A stretch of DNA of 64,000 nucleotides from Hyphomicrobiales bacterium (GTDB taxonomy: Bacteria; Pseudomonadota; Alphaproteobacteria; Rhizobiales; Beijerinckiaceae): the NCBI GenBank assembly GCA_028290285.1, contig JAQGKD010000011.1, positions 1 through 64,000 on the forward strand. The letters are read 5' to 3'. Every line of letters starts with the position of its first letter. The first letter of the stretch is position 1. This document shows, one piece after another, positions 1-7,839 of this stretch. The position numbers and the translations under genes were made by a program. The notes beneath the pieces were generated by a model. It did not search any database, was not told where the DNA came from, and saw only the letters and a list, made by a program, of their open reading frames with translations.

Positions 1-384
1 CTCCGGCTTGTCCCCGAATATCTGCGACACGAGCTTGGCGACGTCCGTTCCCGGAGTCATTTCGCCCGATCCGGGCACGCCGCCGGGTACATTCCAATCG
101 TAAGCATAGTCAAGCGCATCGCCCACGTAGTCGCGAACGGAGGGATCCAGCGCCCAGGCCCGGCGCAGCGCGGCGTTGCGGAGACTGGCGGGGATGCCCT
201 TTTGCAGGAAGGCTGTGATGTCGCTTTGACCCGTGAGATCTTCGAGCTTCGGCAGGCTTTCGAGATCGAGCGGCGCCTCTTCTTCCACCGGCGCCGGCTC
301 GGTGTCGGGCTCCGCCGGCGCCTGGCGCAGGGCTTCGCGCTTTCGCTGCGACCAGCGGGCCAGAAATGATTCGTCGTCGCTCAC
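1..384 (-). CDS. DUF3306 domain-containing protein (formate dehydrogenase accessory), C-terminus truncated by window edge
   Basis: Not in the ORF track. GTG start at 384-382, open frame to base 1: MSDDESFLARWSQRKREALRQ...LTGQSDITAFLQKGIPASLRNAALRRAWALDPSVRDYVGDALDYAYDWNVPGG; overlaps the DUF3305 stop (GTGA). Confidence 0.85.
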   Translation of the reverse strand, partial: MSDDESFLARWSQRKREALRQAPAEPDTEPAPVEEEAPLDLESLPKLEDLTGQSDITAFLQKGIPASLRNAALRRAWALDPSVRDYVGDALDYAYDWNVPGGVPGSGEMTPGTDVAKLVSQIFGDKPE

Positions 385-872
385 GTCCCGCCCTCCCTGC
401 GCCGTCCACGGCGTGCGCCGTCGCCATCTCGCTGGCGCTTGTGGAAAACACGCTCGACATGGAACGCCTCAACGAAGGCTGCGATCCATGCGTTGATGTC
501 GACGGGCATGGCGACGGTGCCCACGATATCCGCCCCGCCCTCGAAAAACGCCTCGCCTTCGGTCGGATCGGCCGTTGCGCGGAGGAATTCCGGCGGAGCT
601 CCGCCCTCGCGGCTGCGGCACGCGATCCAGAGCCGGGGATCGCCCGAGGCGAGATTGTCGCGGTAATTCGCGGTCTCGGACGCGAAGAGTTCGACGGTTG
701 CTTCGCCCGCGTAATGCAGGGAGAGGTCGCCCTCCTCCGAAATCAGCGTCCAGGCCGCGACGTCGGGCGCCTGGTCCAGCACGGCATGGGGCACCCAGAT
801 GTGGTCGATCCAGGGGTTATCGACCCGACGCCGGCCCATGACCACGCCGATGTTTCGCGAGTCCTGCGTCAT
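381..872 (-). CDS. DUF3305 domain-containing protein
   Basis: ORF; WIDHIWVPHAVL...WTLISEEGDLSLHYAGEATVELFASETANYRDNL typical of DUF3305; translationally coupled with both neighbours. Confidence 0.85.
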   Translation of the reverse strand: MTQDSRNIGVVMGRRRVDNPWIDHIWVPHAVLDQAPDVAAWTLISEEGDLSLHYAGEATVELFASETANYRDNLASGDPRLWIACRSREGGAPPEFLRATADPTEGEAFFEGGADIVGTVAMPVDINAWIAAFVEAFHVERVFHKRQRDGDGARRGRRREGGT

Positions 873-1888
873 GTCGCGCGTCCACCGGCGAGCGGCAATC
901 CGGCGAGCAGATTTTGCGGCTTCATGCGCCAGACCTGTTCGGCGTCCGTCGCGCCGATGAGGTACACCGGCTTGCCGCGCACCGCGGAGTCGACCATGCG
1001 CTCATCCTCGAATGTGAGGCGGAGCAGGGTAACCACGCGCTCGGTCATGGCGGGGCCCAGCGCCGCGCCGTTCCACAGTGCATTGCCGATTTTTGTGCCC
1101 TCGCTGTCGAGGCCGACGAACCAGCGCCAGTCGCGATCCTCGATGGTCGCCTGCGGCTCGACTTTCACCTGGACGCCAAGCAGATGCGCCACCCAGAGTT
1201 CGATTGCCGTGCAGAGCCCGGCCCTCGCCTTTGCATTGCCGCCAAGGTTCATGATCATCGTGTTGGCATCCGACCGCGACCAATAGGTCCAAGCGTTGTC
1301 ATCGTCCATCACGTCGAGGTCGCCGAATTCCGGAACGGGATCGAGCAGGGCTGCGAGCGGCGTGAGATGGGACTGTTTCGCACTCGCCTGCTGGATCTCG
1401 ACCACCTCGGCATCGGCGAGCAGCAGCGCGCCTTCATGCAGGGTCGCCTTTTGCGGGCGGTAAAACAATTCGGCTGCGCGCAGCACATAAGGGTCTTCGC
1501 AGCCATCGAGTGCATTGCGCAACACCAGCTGGCAGAGCTGCGTCAAGAAGAGCGGCGGGATGCCAGCAGCGCCGTTTTGCGCCAAGGAGAGATAGGCGGC
1601 CTCCAGCGAGGAGGCGGCGGAAAGCCTGTCGCGAAAGGCGAGCATGAAGCCCCAGTTTTCACGCGCGTCCTCGTCGGCGATATCTGCGATTTCAGCCGGT
1701 GCGACGGACCGGAGGGGATCGGTCATGAGCGAGGCATGAAGCGCGCGCTCCGCATCGCAGGCCTCTTCGGGCGGCAGCAGTTCAGGCCGCGCCAGATAGG
1801 CCATGATCAGTTCCGGCGTGATCTCCAGCCCGCCGTGATCGGCGCGGCGCGTCAGATGATGGCCGGAAGCGACCCAGAACTCTCTCAT
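869..1888 (-). CDS. DUF6352-like protein of unknown function, Fdh-locus associated
   Basis: 339-aa ORF starting MREFWVASGHHLTRR; ATGA overlap with DUF3305; conserved context with DUF3305/3306. Confidence 0.7.
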   Translation of the reverse strand: MREFWVASGHHLTRRADHGGLEITPELIMAYLARPELLPPEEACDAERALHASLMTDPLRSVAPAEIADIADEDARENWGFMLAFRDRLSAASSLEAAYLSLAQNGAAGIPPLFLTQLCQLVLRNALDGCEDPYVLRAAELFYRPQKATLHEGALLLADAEVVEIQQASAKQSHLTPLAALLDPVPEFGDLDVMDDDNAWTYWSRSDANTMIMNLGGNAKARAGLCTAIELWVAHLLGVQVKVEPQATIEDRDWRWFVGLDSEGTKIGNALWNGAALGPAMTERVVTLLRLTFEDERMVDSAVRGKPVYLIGATDAEQVWRMKPQNLLAGLPLAGGRAT

Positions 1889-2445
1889 GTGCGGTCCGTC
1901 TTCATCAGTCCGAGGAGATCGATCTCCTCAATGGGTTGGCTATCGTCCTCCACCTCGTGAAAGGTGAAGGCGCGCGAATGGGCGTGCAGGGCGTCGCCCC
2001 CCAGCGCGGGCTCGCGCGCATGCAGGGTGCGGAATCGCTCGCGGATCTGACCATCCTCGACCTGGCGTTGCACGGCAAGGATGGTCTGCGCGGGGTGATC
2101 GCAGAGCGCCTGCGCGAAGGCCACCTCTTCTTCAGCAGCGGCCCGCGCGGTCTCCAGCGAGGGCGCGCCGAAGTGGGCGAGCAGATGGACGGCGAGGCTT
2201 TCGACTGCCTGTTCGCGCTCCGCCGCGCTGGCCTCGACCACGACGCAGAGGGTCGACCAGCCGAAGCTCGTCACGCCCAGAAATCCAGCGCGCAACGCCG
2301 TGCGCTGCTTGGGGCCGAGCGTCTCGGGCTCGACATCCCAGAAGGCGAAGGCGCCCGACACTGCCCATTCACCGGGCTCCGCCGCGCGCTCGAAGACGAA
2401 GGTGTCGGAGGGGTCGAGGCGCAGTGTGCGGGGCAGCTTAGGCAT
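1885..2445 (-). CDS. DUF6505-like protein of unknown function, Fdh-locus associated
   Basis: ORF from internal Met MPKLPRTLRLDPSDTFVFERAAEPGEWAVSGAFAFWD; 4-bp overlap with the next gene. Confidence 0.65.
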   Translation of the reverse strand: MPKLPRTLRLDPSDTFVFERAAEPGEWAVSGAFAFWDVEPETLGPKQRTALRAGFLGVTSFGWSTLCVVVEASAAEREQAVESLAVHLLAHFGAPSLETARAAAEEEVAFAQALCDHPAQTILAVQRQVEDGQIRERFRTLHAREPALGGDALHAHSRAFTFHEVEDDSQPIEEIDLLGLMKTDRT

Positions 2446-2449
2446 CGCC

Positions 2450-3202
2450 TCACCCGAGCTTTGGCGCGCGATGGGCACGGTCGTACCAATCGGCCTTCGC
2501 CAGCGCCGCGACCAGCGGGGTGCGCTCGGGCGGGCCCTTGTCGAGTGGCGCATGGACGAGCAGGTCGCCATTGGTGTCGATGCCGCGCCGCTCGCCGGCC
2601 TTGCCCTTTGGCAGGCGCTGAAAAAACGTCTCGGCCACGGCCTTGAAGCCGTGCTCTTTCCAGCGGTCGAAGCCGGTCATCAGGTGGCGGGCGAAACTGC
2701 CGATGAGCGCCTCTGTGTCCACCAGCTCAAAACCTTCGCCCATCAGCGAGGTGCCGTCGGGCGAGAGCCCCGTATCGACATGCATCATGTCGGCGGAGCG
2801 CAGCATGACTCCGCAGACGAGCCAGGCGGGCACCTCGGTTTCCGCGCAGTCTTGCGGCCAGCCGAGTTGTGCGCCGCCGAGCAGGCCCTCATCGAACAGC
2901 GCCTTGTCGGGCCAGCGGAAACTGACCTGCCGCTCGGGCGGACAATGGGCCGAGATGGCATCGCCGATGGCGTTCATGGCGGCGAAATGCGCGCGGCGCG
3001 CCGAGGCCAGCGGCTCCTCGGGCTCCAGCACCACGGCGAATTCGACCAGATCGTATCGCCGCACCCAGACCAGCGTCCCCGCCCCCGCCTCCTGCGCGAC
3101 GGCGCAGGCATGCGCAAAGGCATCCCCATGCTCGCGCAGCGTGACCAGCTCGAAGCCGGGCGGAAGGTCGAGGGGGCAGTCTGGATCGGACAGGCGGTGC
3201 AT
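2450..3202 (-). CDS. Biotin/lipoate A/B protein ligase family protein (DUF4444-like)
   Basis: MHRLSDPDCPLDLPPGFELVTLREHGDAFAHACAVAQEAGAGTLVWVRR...; same operon as the DUF genes. Confidence 0.7.
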   Translation of the reverse strand: MHRLSDPDCPLDLPPGFELVTLREHGDAFAHACAVAQEAGAGTLVWVRRYDLVEFAVVLEPEEPLASARRAHFAAMNAIGDAISAHCPPERQVSFRWPDKALFDEGLLGGAQLGWPQDCAETEVPAWLVCGVMLRSADMMHVDTGLSPDGTSLMGEGFELVDTEALIGSFARHLMTGFDRWKEHGFKAVAETFFQRLPKGKAGERRGIDTNGDLLVHAPLDKGPPERTPLVAALAKADWYDRAHRAPKLG

Positions 3203-3310
3203 GGGCGGCTCGGGCTGGCGGAGGACGAAGCTCAGCCGCTTATATGGGAGATTGGGGTGCGGTTGGTAGGGCGCGGTGCGGGGGTCTGTGGAGGCGCATG
3301 AGCCCGTCGC

Positions 3311-3420
3311 CGTCATCGCGAGCGAAGCGAAGCGATCCAGTGCGGTCCCGGCAGCGCCTGGATTGCCGCGTCGCTCGCTCCTCGCAAGGACGGCGGGGAG
3401 GTTTGTGCCCTGTCTTTAGG
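3311..3420. repeat. REP-like palindromic interspersed repeat, copy 1
   Basis: cgtcatcgcgagcgaagcgaagcgatccag...ctggattgccgcgtcgctcgctcctcgcaaggacgg; near-identical to copy 2. Confidence 0.85.
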
Positions 3421-3434
3421 CCATCGGCCCAAAG

Positions 3435-3800
3435 CTATTTCGGCACCCAGATTCCTCTGTCCAAATTGATCAGTGCCATCCCAGCGTAGAAACACGCAAG
3501 TTGAATCTTGGAAGCTTCCAAATCCTCGAGAACCTTCCTTGCCGTTTCTGGTGCCATTGCGAATACTTTTTTCGCTGCAATAAGGCGCACCCAAGCATCC
3601 GGATGCTGGAGAAGGCTCAACAGCATGCCCTTATCGCCACGGGACGCCAGTTCGTTTTCTATGATTGCCAACTGATCGAACAGCCAATTGGCTCGGCGTG
3701 TATCCGTATTTGATACCATGACGCCTTGTTCGATTGCGAACGCGACGAATTGATCGACGAGTGCTTGGGACCGCGCCCGTATCGGAACCACGTTCGTCAT
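3435..3800 (-). CDS. DUF2019-like protein, putative immunity protein paralog C
   Basis: MTNVVPIRARSQALVDQFVAFAIEQGVMVSNTDTRRANWLFDQLAIIENELASRGDKGMLL...GMALINLDRGIWVPK; start internal to the listed ORF. Confidence 0.75.
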   Translation of the reverse strand: MTNVVPIRARSQALVDQFVAFAIEQGVMVSNTDTRRANWLFDQLAIIENELASRGDKGMLLSLLQHPDAWVRLIAAKKVFAMAPETARKVLEDLEASKIQLACFYAGMALINLDRGIWVPK

Positions 3801-3838
3801 TTCCGACTCCTCAAGTCGCACACGCCGAAGCCAGTTGC

Positions 3839-3948
3839 CGTCATCGCGAGGAAGCGAAGCGATCCAGTGCGGTCCCGGCAGCGCCTGGATTGCCGCGTCG
3901 CTCGCTCCTCGCAAGGACGGCGGGGAGGTTTGTGCCCTGTCTTTAGGC
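3839..3948. repeat. REP-like palindromic interspersed repeat, copy 2
   Basis: Same about 110-bp element as copy 1, 528 bp away. Confidence 0.85.
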
Positions 3949-3960
3949 GATGGGCACAAG

Positions 3961-4326
3961 CTATTTCGACACCCAAATTCCTTTGTCCAAATACATCAGT
4001 GCCATCCCGGCTTCGAAGCACGCCGGCGCCGTCTTGGAAGCTTCAAGATCCTCTAGAACCTTCCTCGACATCTCTGGTGCTTCGCCAACCATTTTCTGCG
4101 CGGCAACAAGGCGCACCCAAGCATCTGGATGTTGGAGCAGTCCCAACAGCATGCCCTTATCGCCACGGGCTGTCAGTTCGTTTTCTATGATTGCCAACTG
4201 ATCGAACAACCAATTGGCGCGGCGCGTATCGTTGTTTGCTACCATGGCACCTTGTTCAATGGCGAACGTTACAAACTGGTCGACGAGAGCTTGGGACAGC
4301 GCCCGTATCGGGACCACGTTCGTCAT
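3961..4326 (-). CDS. DUF2019-like protein, putative immunity protein paralog B
   Basis: MTNVVPIRALSQALVDQFVTFAIEQGAMVANNDTRRANWLFDQL...GMALMYLDKGIWVSK. Confidence 0.75.
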   Translation of the reverse strand: MTNVVPIRALSQALVDQFVTFAIEQGAMVANNDTRRANWLFDQLAIIENELTARGDKGMLLGLLQHPDAWVRLVAAQKMVGEAPEMSRKVLEDLEASKTAPACFEAGMALMYLDKGIWVSK

Positions 4327-4364
4327 TTCCGACTCCTCAAGTTGCACACGCGGAAGCCAGTTGC

Positions 4365-4474
4365 CGTCATCGCGAGCGAAGCGAAGCGATCCAGAGCAGT
4401 CTCGCGACTCCGGGATTGCCGCGTCGCTGCACTCCTCGCAAGGACGGCGGGGACGTTTGTGCCATGCCTTCAGG
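4365..4474. repeat. REP-like palindromic interspersed repeat, copy 3 (diverged centre)
   Basis: cgtcatcgcgagcgaagcgaagcgatccagagcagtctcgcgactccgggattgccgcg..., 526 bp from copy 2. Confidence 0.8.
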
Positions 4475-4489
4475 CAATGCGCCCCAAAG

Positions 4490-4855
4490 CTATTTGGGCA
4501 CCCAAATTCCTTTGTCCAAATACATCAGTGCCATCCCGGCGTCGAAGCACGCCGGCGCCGTCTTGGAAGCTTCAAGATCCTCTAGAACCTTCCTCGACAT
4601 CTCTGGTGCTAGAGCAAATACCTTCTTAGCTGCGATGAGGCGCACCCAATCATCGGGATGTTGAAGAAGCCTCAGCAGCATGCCTTTATCGCCACGCGCC
4701 GCAAGTTCGTTTTCTATGATTGCCAACTGATCGAACAACCAATTGGCGCGGCGCGTATCGTTGTTTGCCACCATGGCGCCTTGTTCGGTTGCGAAAGTAA
4801 CGAACTGGTCGACGAGGGCTTGGGAAGACCTCTGAGTTGCTATATTTCTTTTCAT
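4490..4855 (-). CDS. DUF2019-like protein, putative immunity protein paralog A (coupled to toxin)
   Basis: MKRNIATQRSSQALVDQFVTFATEQGAMVANNDTRRANWLFDQL...; ATG overlaps the TGA of the upstream toxin candidate. Confidence 0.75.
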   Translation of the reverse strand: MKRNIATQRSSQALVDQFVTFATEQGAMVANNDTRRANWLFDQLAIIENELAARGDKGMLLRLLQHPDDWVRLIAAKKVFALAPEMSRKVLEDLEASKTAPACFDAGMALMYLDKGIWVPK

Positions 4856-5586
4856 TTTAAAACCCCGAATTTCCGCAGCGTATCTAAACCGAATTCCCGA
4901 CGTACGTACCAGGCTTTGCCGTTGAGATACTCGCGTGGCGACCTGTCCCCTAATTCTCCCTGCTTTCTCGCGTAATACGCAGTTACGTCATAATGCGTCA
5001 GCGTCGGCACCCTCACCAGATTAGTAGGGGTTTCAATCTCCGCACGTGTATAGCCTTCCTTACTTGCCGGGCCTTGCTCCACGATATGGTGAATCTGATA
5101 ACCCGATGCAGGGCTGTCCACCAAACTGTTTAATTCCTCGAGCGACTTCGGATTATCCAAAACCGCATAAATTTCGTTGATTTTCGCCACAGTCCAAGTG
5201 GCGTTCTCGGTCAGCGTGCTGATGAATTGTGCCGCGCTGCCATCCTGAATCGCCCGCGCCAAACCACCTGCAGCAACCCTCGCAACAACGGTCCATTTCG
5301 GGCCCTTCGGCGGCGGCCCATCGTTCATGGGCGCCGGCAAGTTCGATTGGGCGTATTGGTCTTCAATCCCTTCAGGAACAAAGTCCGCGAAAGGATCCGT
5401 GGACGAACCATCGCCGCCGCCGCTGGTCCATTGCCCCCCGTCCGGATTTCCAGCAGGCACGCGAGGCTGATCAGGGCTGTAGGCCTTGAACAGATACGCG
5501 AGGCGCATCAATTTTAGGTCCAGCGAAATGCCGGCGAGCACACCGCGCAGCGCGTGTAGCTCAGGTTGAAATTCAGCGAATGGCAA
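4852..5586 (-). CDS. Putative polymorphic-type toxin with C-terminal HNH-like nuclease motif
   Basis: RVPAGNPDGGQWTSGGG linker motif; C-terminus SGYQIHHIVEQGPASKEGYTRAEIETPTNLVRVPTLTHYDVTAYY resembles IHH/HNH-type toxin domains. Confidence 0.65.
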   Translation of the reverse strand: MPFAEFQPELHALRGVLAGISLDLKLMRLAYLFKAYSPDQPRVPAGNPDGGQWTSGGGDGSSTDPFADFVPEGIEDQYAQSNLPAPMNDGPPPKGPKWTVVARVAAGGLARAIQDGSAAQFISTLTENATWTVAKINEIYAVLDNPKSLEELNSLVDSPASGYQIHHIVEQGPASKEGYTRAEIETPTNLVRVPTLTHYDVTAYYARKQGELGDRSPREYLNGKAWYVRREFGLDTLRKFGVLK

Positions 5587-5621
5587 CGGGCACCATAATC
5601 CATTATAATCAATCGTGCCTA

Positions 5622-5648
5622 TTTATAGGAATATAATCTCTTTGTCAA
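5622..5648 (-). promoter_or_regulatory. Candidate sigma-70 promoter for toxin/immunity transcript
   Basis: Minus strand TTGACA (5648-5643), then 15-17 nt to TATAAA/TAAATA (from 5627) in an AT-rich island upstream of 5586. Confidence 0.4.
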
Positions 5649-5786
5649 GATTTGGCTTCCGTCCGCGCCCATGGGATCCACCCTCGCCATCTCACCCCCT
5701 CATGCCTATCTACCGCTTGGTCGGCGCCGGTTTGGGCCTTATGGAAATGGAAGGCGGCCACTCGCCGCCGGCCTGGAGAGATTTCA

Positions 5787-7826
5787 ATGAGCGGTGCTGC
5801 GCCTCGTCTGCTGGTTTGCACCTGCGAGAAGACCATGCCGCTCGATCCCGATGCGCTGGCCAAGGGCTGCGGCGGGCGGATCGACCGGGCCGATCAGCTC
5901 TGCGGCGCGCAGATCGAGATGTTCAAGGCCGCGCTTGCCGAGGGTGGCCCCGTCACCGTCGCCTGCACACAGGAGGCTCCCCTCTTCAGCGAGGTGGCCG
6001 ACGACATGGGTGCGAGCGCCGCGCTGACCTTCGTCAATATTCGCGAGACGGGCGGCTGGTCGAACGAGGCCGCGCGCAGCGGGCCCAAGGCTGCCGCGCT
6101 GATCGCTGCGGCGCGCGAAGAAATGCCCCCGATCTCGCTCGTCACGCTGGAAAGCTGCGGCGTGGTGCTCGTCTACGGCCGCGACGATGTCGCCATCCAG
6201 GCCGGGCGGCGGCTGGCCGACAAGCTCGACGTGACCGTCATGCTGTCGCGCCCCGGCGATGTGACGCCGCCGCGCCTGCGCGATTTTCCTGTCCTCAAGG
6301 GCCATGTGCGAAATGCGCGCGGCCATCTCGGCGCGTTCGAACTCACCGTCGACGAGACCGCCCTGCCCGCGCCTTCTTCTCGCGACCGGCTCGTCTTCGG
6401 CCCTGCGCGCAACGGCGCGACGTCCACCTGCGACATCATCCTCGATCTCACCGGCGACATGCCGCTGTTTCCCGCCGTCGAGTTGCGGCCGGGCTATCTG
6501 CGCGCCGATCCGCGCGACCGCGCCGGTGTTGAGAAAGCCATTGCGGAGGCGGGACAACTCGTCGGCACCTTCGACAAGCCGCGCTACATCCAGTTCACGG
6601 ATTCGCTCTGCGCGCATTCGCGCTCGAAAATCACCGGCTGCGTGCGTTGCCTCGATCTCTGCCCCACGGGCGCGATCACGCCCAACGGCAATCATGTGTC
6701 CATCGACACGAATGTCTGCGCTGGCTGCGGCGCCTGCGCATCCGTTTGTCCTACGGGCGCAGCCGCCTATGCGCTGCCCAGCGCCGACGCGCTGATGCGG
6801 CGCCTGCGCACCCTGCTGCGCACCTACACACAGGCGGGCGGCAAGCAGGCCATCGTGCTCATTCATGACGGCGATCACGGAGAGCCGCTGATCGATGCGC
6901 TCGCGCGCTTCGGCGCTGGCCTGCCCGCCCATGTGCTGCCGCTGCGTGTGAACGAGACGACACAAGTCGGCCCCGAGACTCTGGCGGGCGCCTTCGCCTT
7001 TGGTGCTGCGGGCGTGGTGCTTCTGGCGCGCGGCAAGCCCAAGCACGACATGTCGGGCCTGCAAGGCGTGGTTGAAACGACGAACAGGATCGTCGCCGCG
7101 CTCGGCTTCGGCGCGGATCTCGTGCGCATCGTCGGGACAGACGATCCCGACCTCCTGCGCGGGGCGCTCGACGCGTTTCCTGCGGGCGTTGTGACGCAGC
7201 GTCCCGCGAGCTTCATTCCGCGCGGCGCCAAGCGTGGCGTGCTCGAAACGACCTTCCGCGAATTGCATCTGGCCGCGCCCGCGCCTGTCGATGTCGTGAC
7301 GCTGGAACGGGGTGCGCCGTTCGGTGGCATCGAGGTCGATTTCGCGGGCTGCACGCTGTGTCATGCGTGCGTGACGGCCTGCCCGACCGGCGCGGTCTCG
7401 GACAATCCCGAAAAGCCCATGCTGCGCTTCACCGAAAGCCTTTGTGTGCAATGCGGCCTGTGCGAAGCGACCTGCCCCGAGCACGTCATCAGCTTGCAGC
7501 CGCGACTCGACTTCCAGGCCTGGAGCGCACCGCAGCGCGTGTTGAAGGAAGAAGAGCCCTTCCATTGCATCGGCTGCGGCACCCCCTTCGGCACGAAGAG
7601 CACCATCGAAAAGGTGGCTGCGACGCTGGCTGAGAAGCACTGGATGTTTTCGGGCGTCCATGCGCGCCGCATCGATGTCGTGCGCATGTGCGAGAATTGC
7701 CGCGTCGAGGCAGTCATGAATGAGAGCTTCGATCCGCATGCCGCGCCGCAGCGGCCACCGATCATGACATCCGAAGATTATCTGCGTGCGCGCGAAACCA
7801 ACAAGGACGATCCTGCCGGATCGTAA
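5787..7826 (+). CDS. Multi-[4Fe-4S] ferredoxin-type protein, Fdh-locus associated
   Basis: ATG at 5787 (MSGAAPRLLVCTCEKTM); CVRCLDLCP, CAGCGACASVCP, CTLCHACVTACP and CVQCGLCEATCP motifs. Confidence 0.88.
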   Translation: MSGAAPRLLVCTCEKTMPLDPDALAKGCGGRIDRADQLCGAQIEMFKAALAEGGPVTVACTQEAPLFSEVADDMGASAALTFVNIRETGGWSNEAARSGPKAAALIAAAREEMPPISLVTLESCGVVLVYGRDDVAIQAGRRLADKLDVTVMLSRPGDVTPPRLRDFPVLKGHVRNARGHLGAFELTVDETALPAPSSRDRLVFGPARNGATSTCDIILDLTGDMPLFPAVELRPGYLRADPRDRAGVEKAIAEAGQLVGTFDKPRYIQFTDSLCAHSRSKITGCVRCLDLCPTGAITPNGNHVSIDTNVCAGCGACASVCPTGAAAYALPSADALMRRLRTLLRTYTQAGGKQAIVLIHDGDHGEPLIDALARFGAGLPAHVLPLRVNETTQVGPETLAGAFAFGAAGVVLLARGKPKHDMSGLQGVVETTNRIVAALGFGADLVRIVGTDDPDLLRGALDAFPAGVVTQRPASFIPRGAKRGVLETTFRELHLAAPAPVDVVTLERGAPFGGIEVDFAGCTLCHACVTACPTGAVSDNPEKPMLRFTESLCVQCGLCEATCPEHVISLQPRLDFQAWSAPQRVLKEEEPFHCIGCGTPFGTKSTIEKVAATLAEKHWMFSGVHARRIDVVRMCENCRVEAVMNESFDPHAAPQRPPIMTSEDYLRARETNKDDPAGS

Positions 7827-7839
7827 GCGGAGAAGTGTT

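Noticed and set aside
3311-4474. CRISPR array (regular spacing of palindromic repeats)
   Set aside because: Period about 527 bp with coding genes between, 110-bp elements, no short spacers or cas genes.
3734-4664. Plus-strand ORFs over the immunity array
   Set aside because: Opposite strand to the conserved DUF2019-like frames and read through the REP elements.
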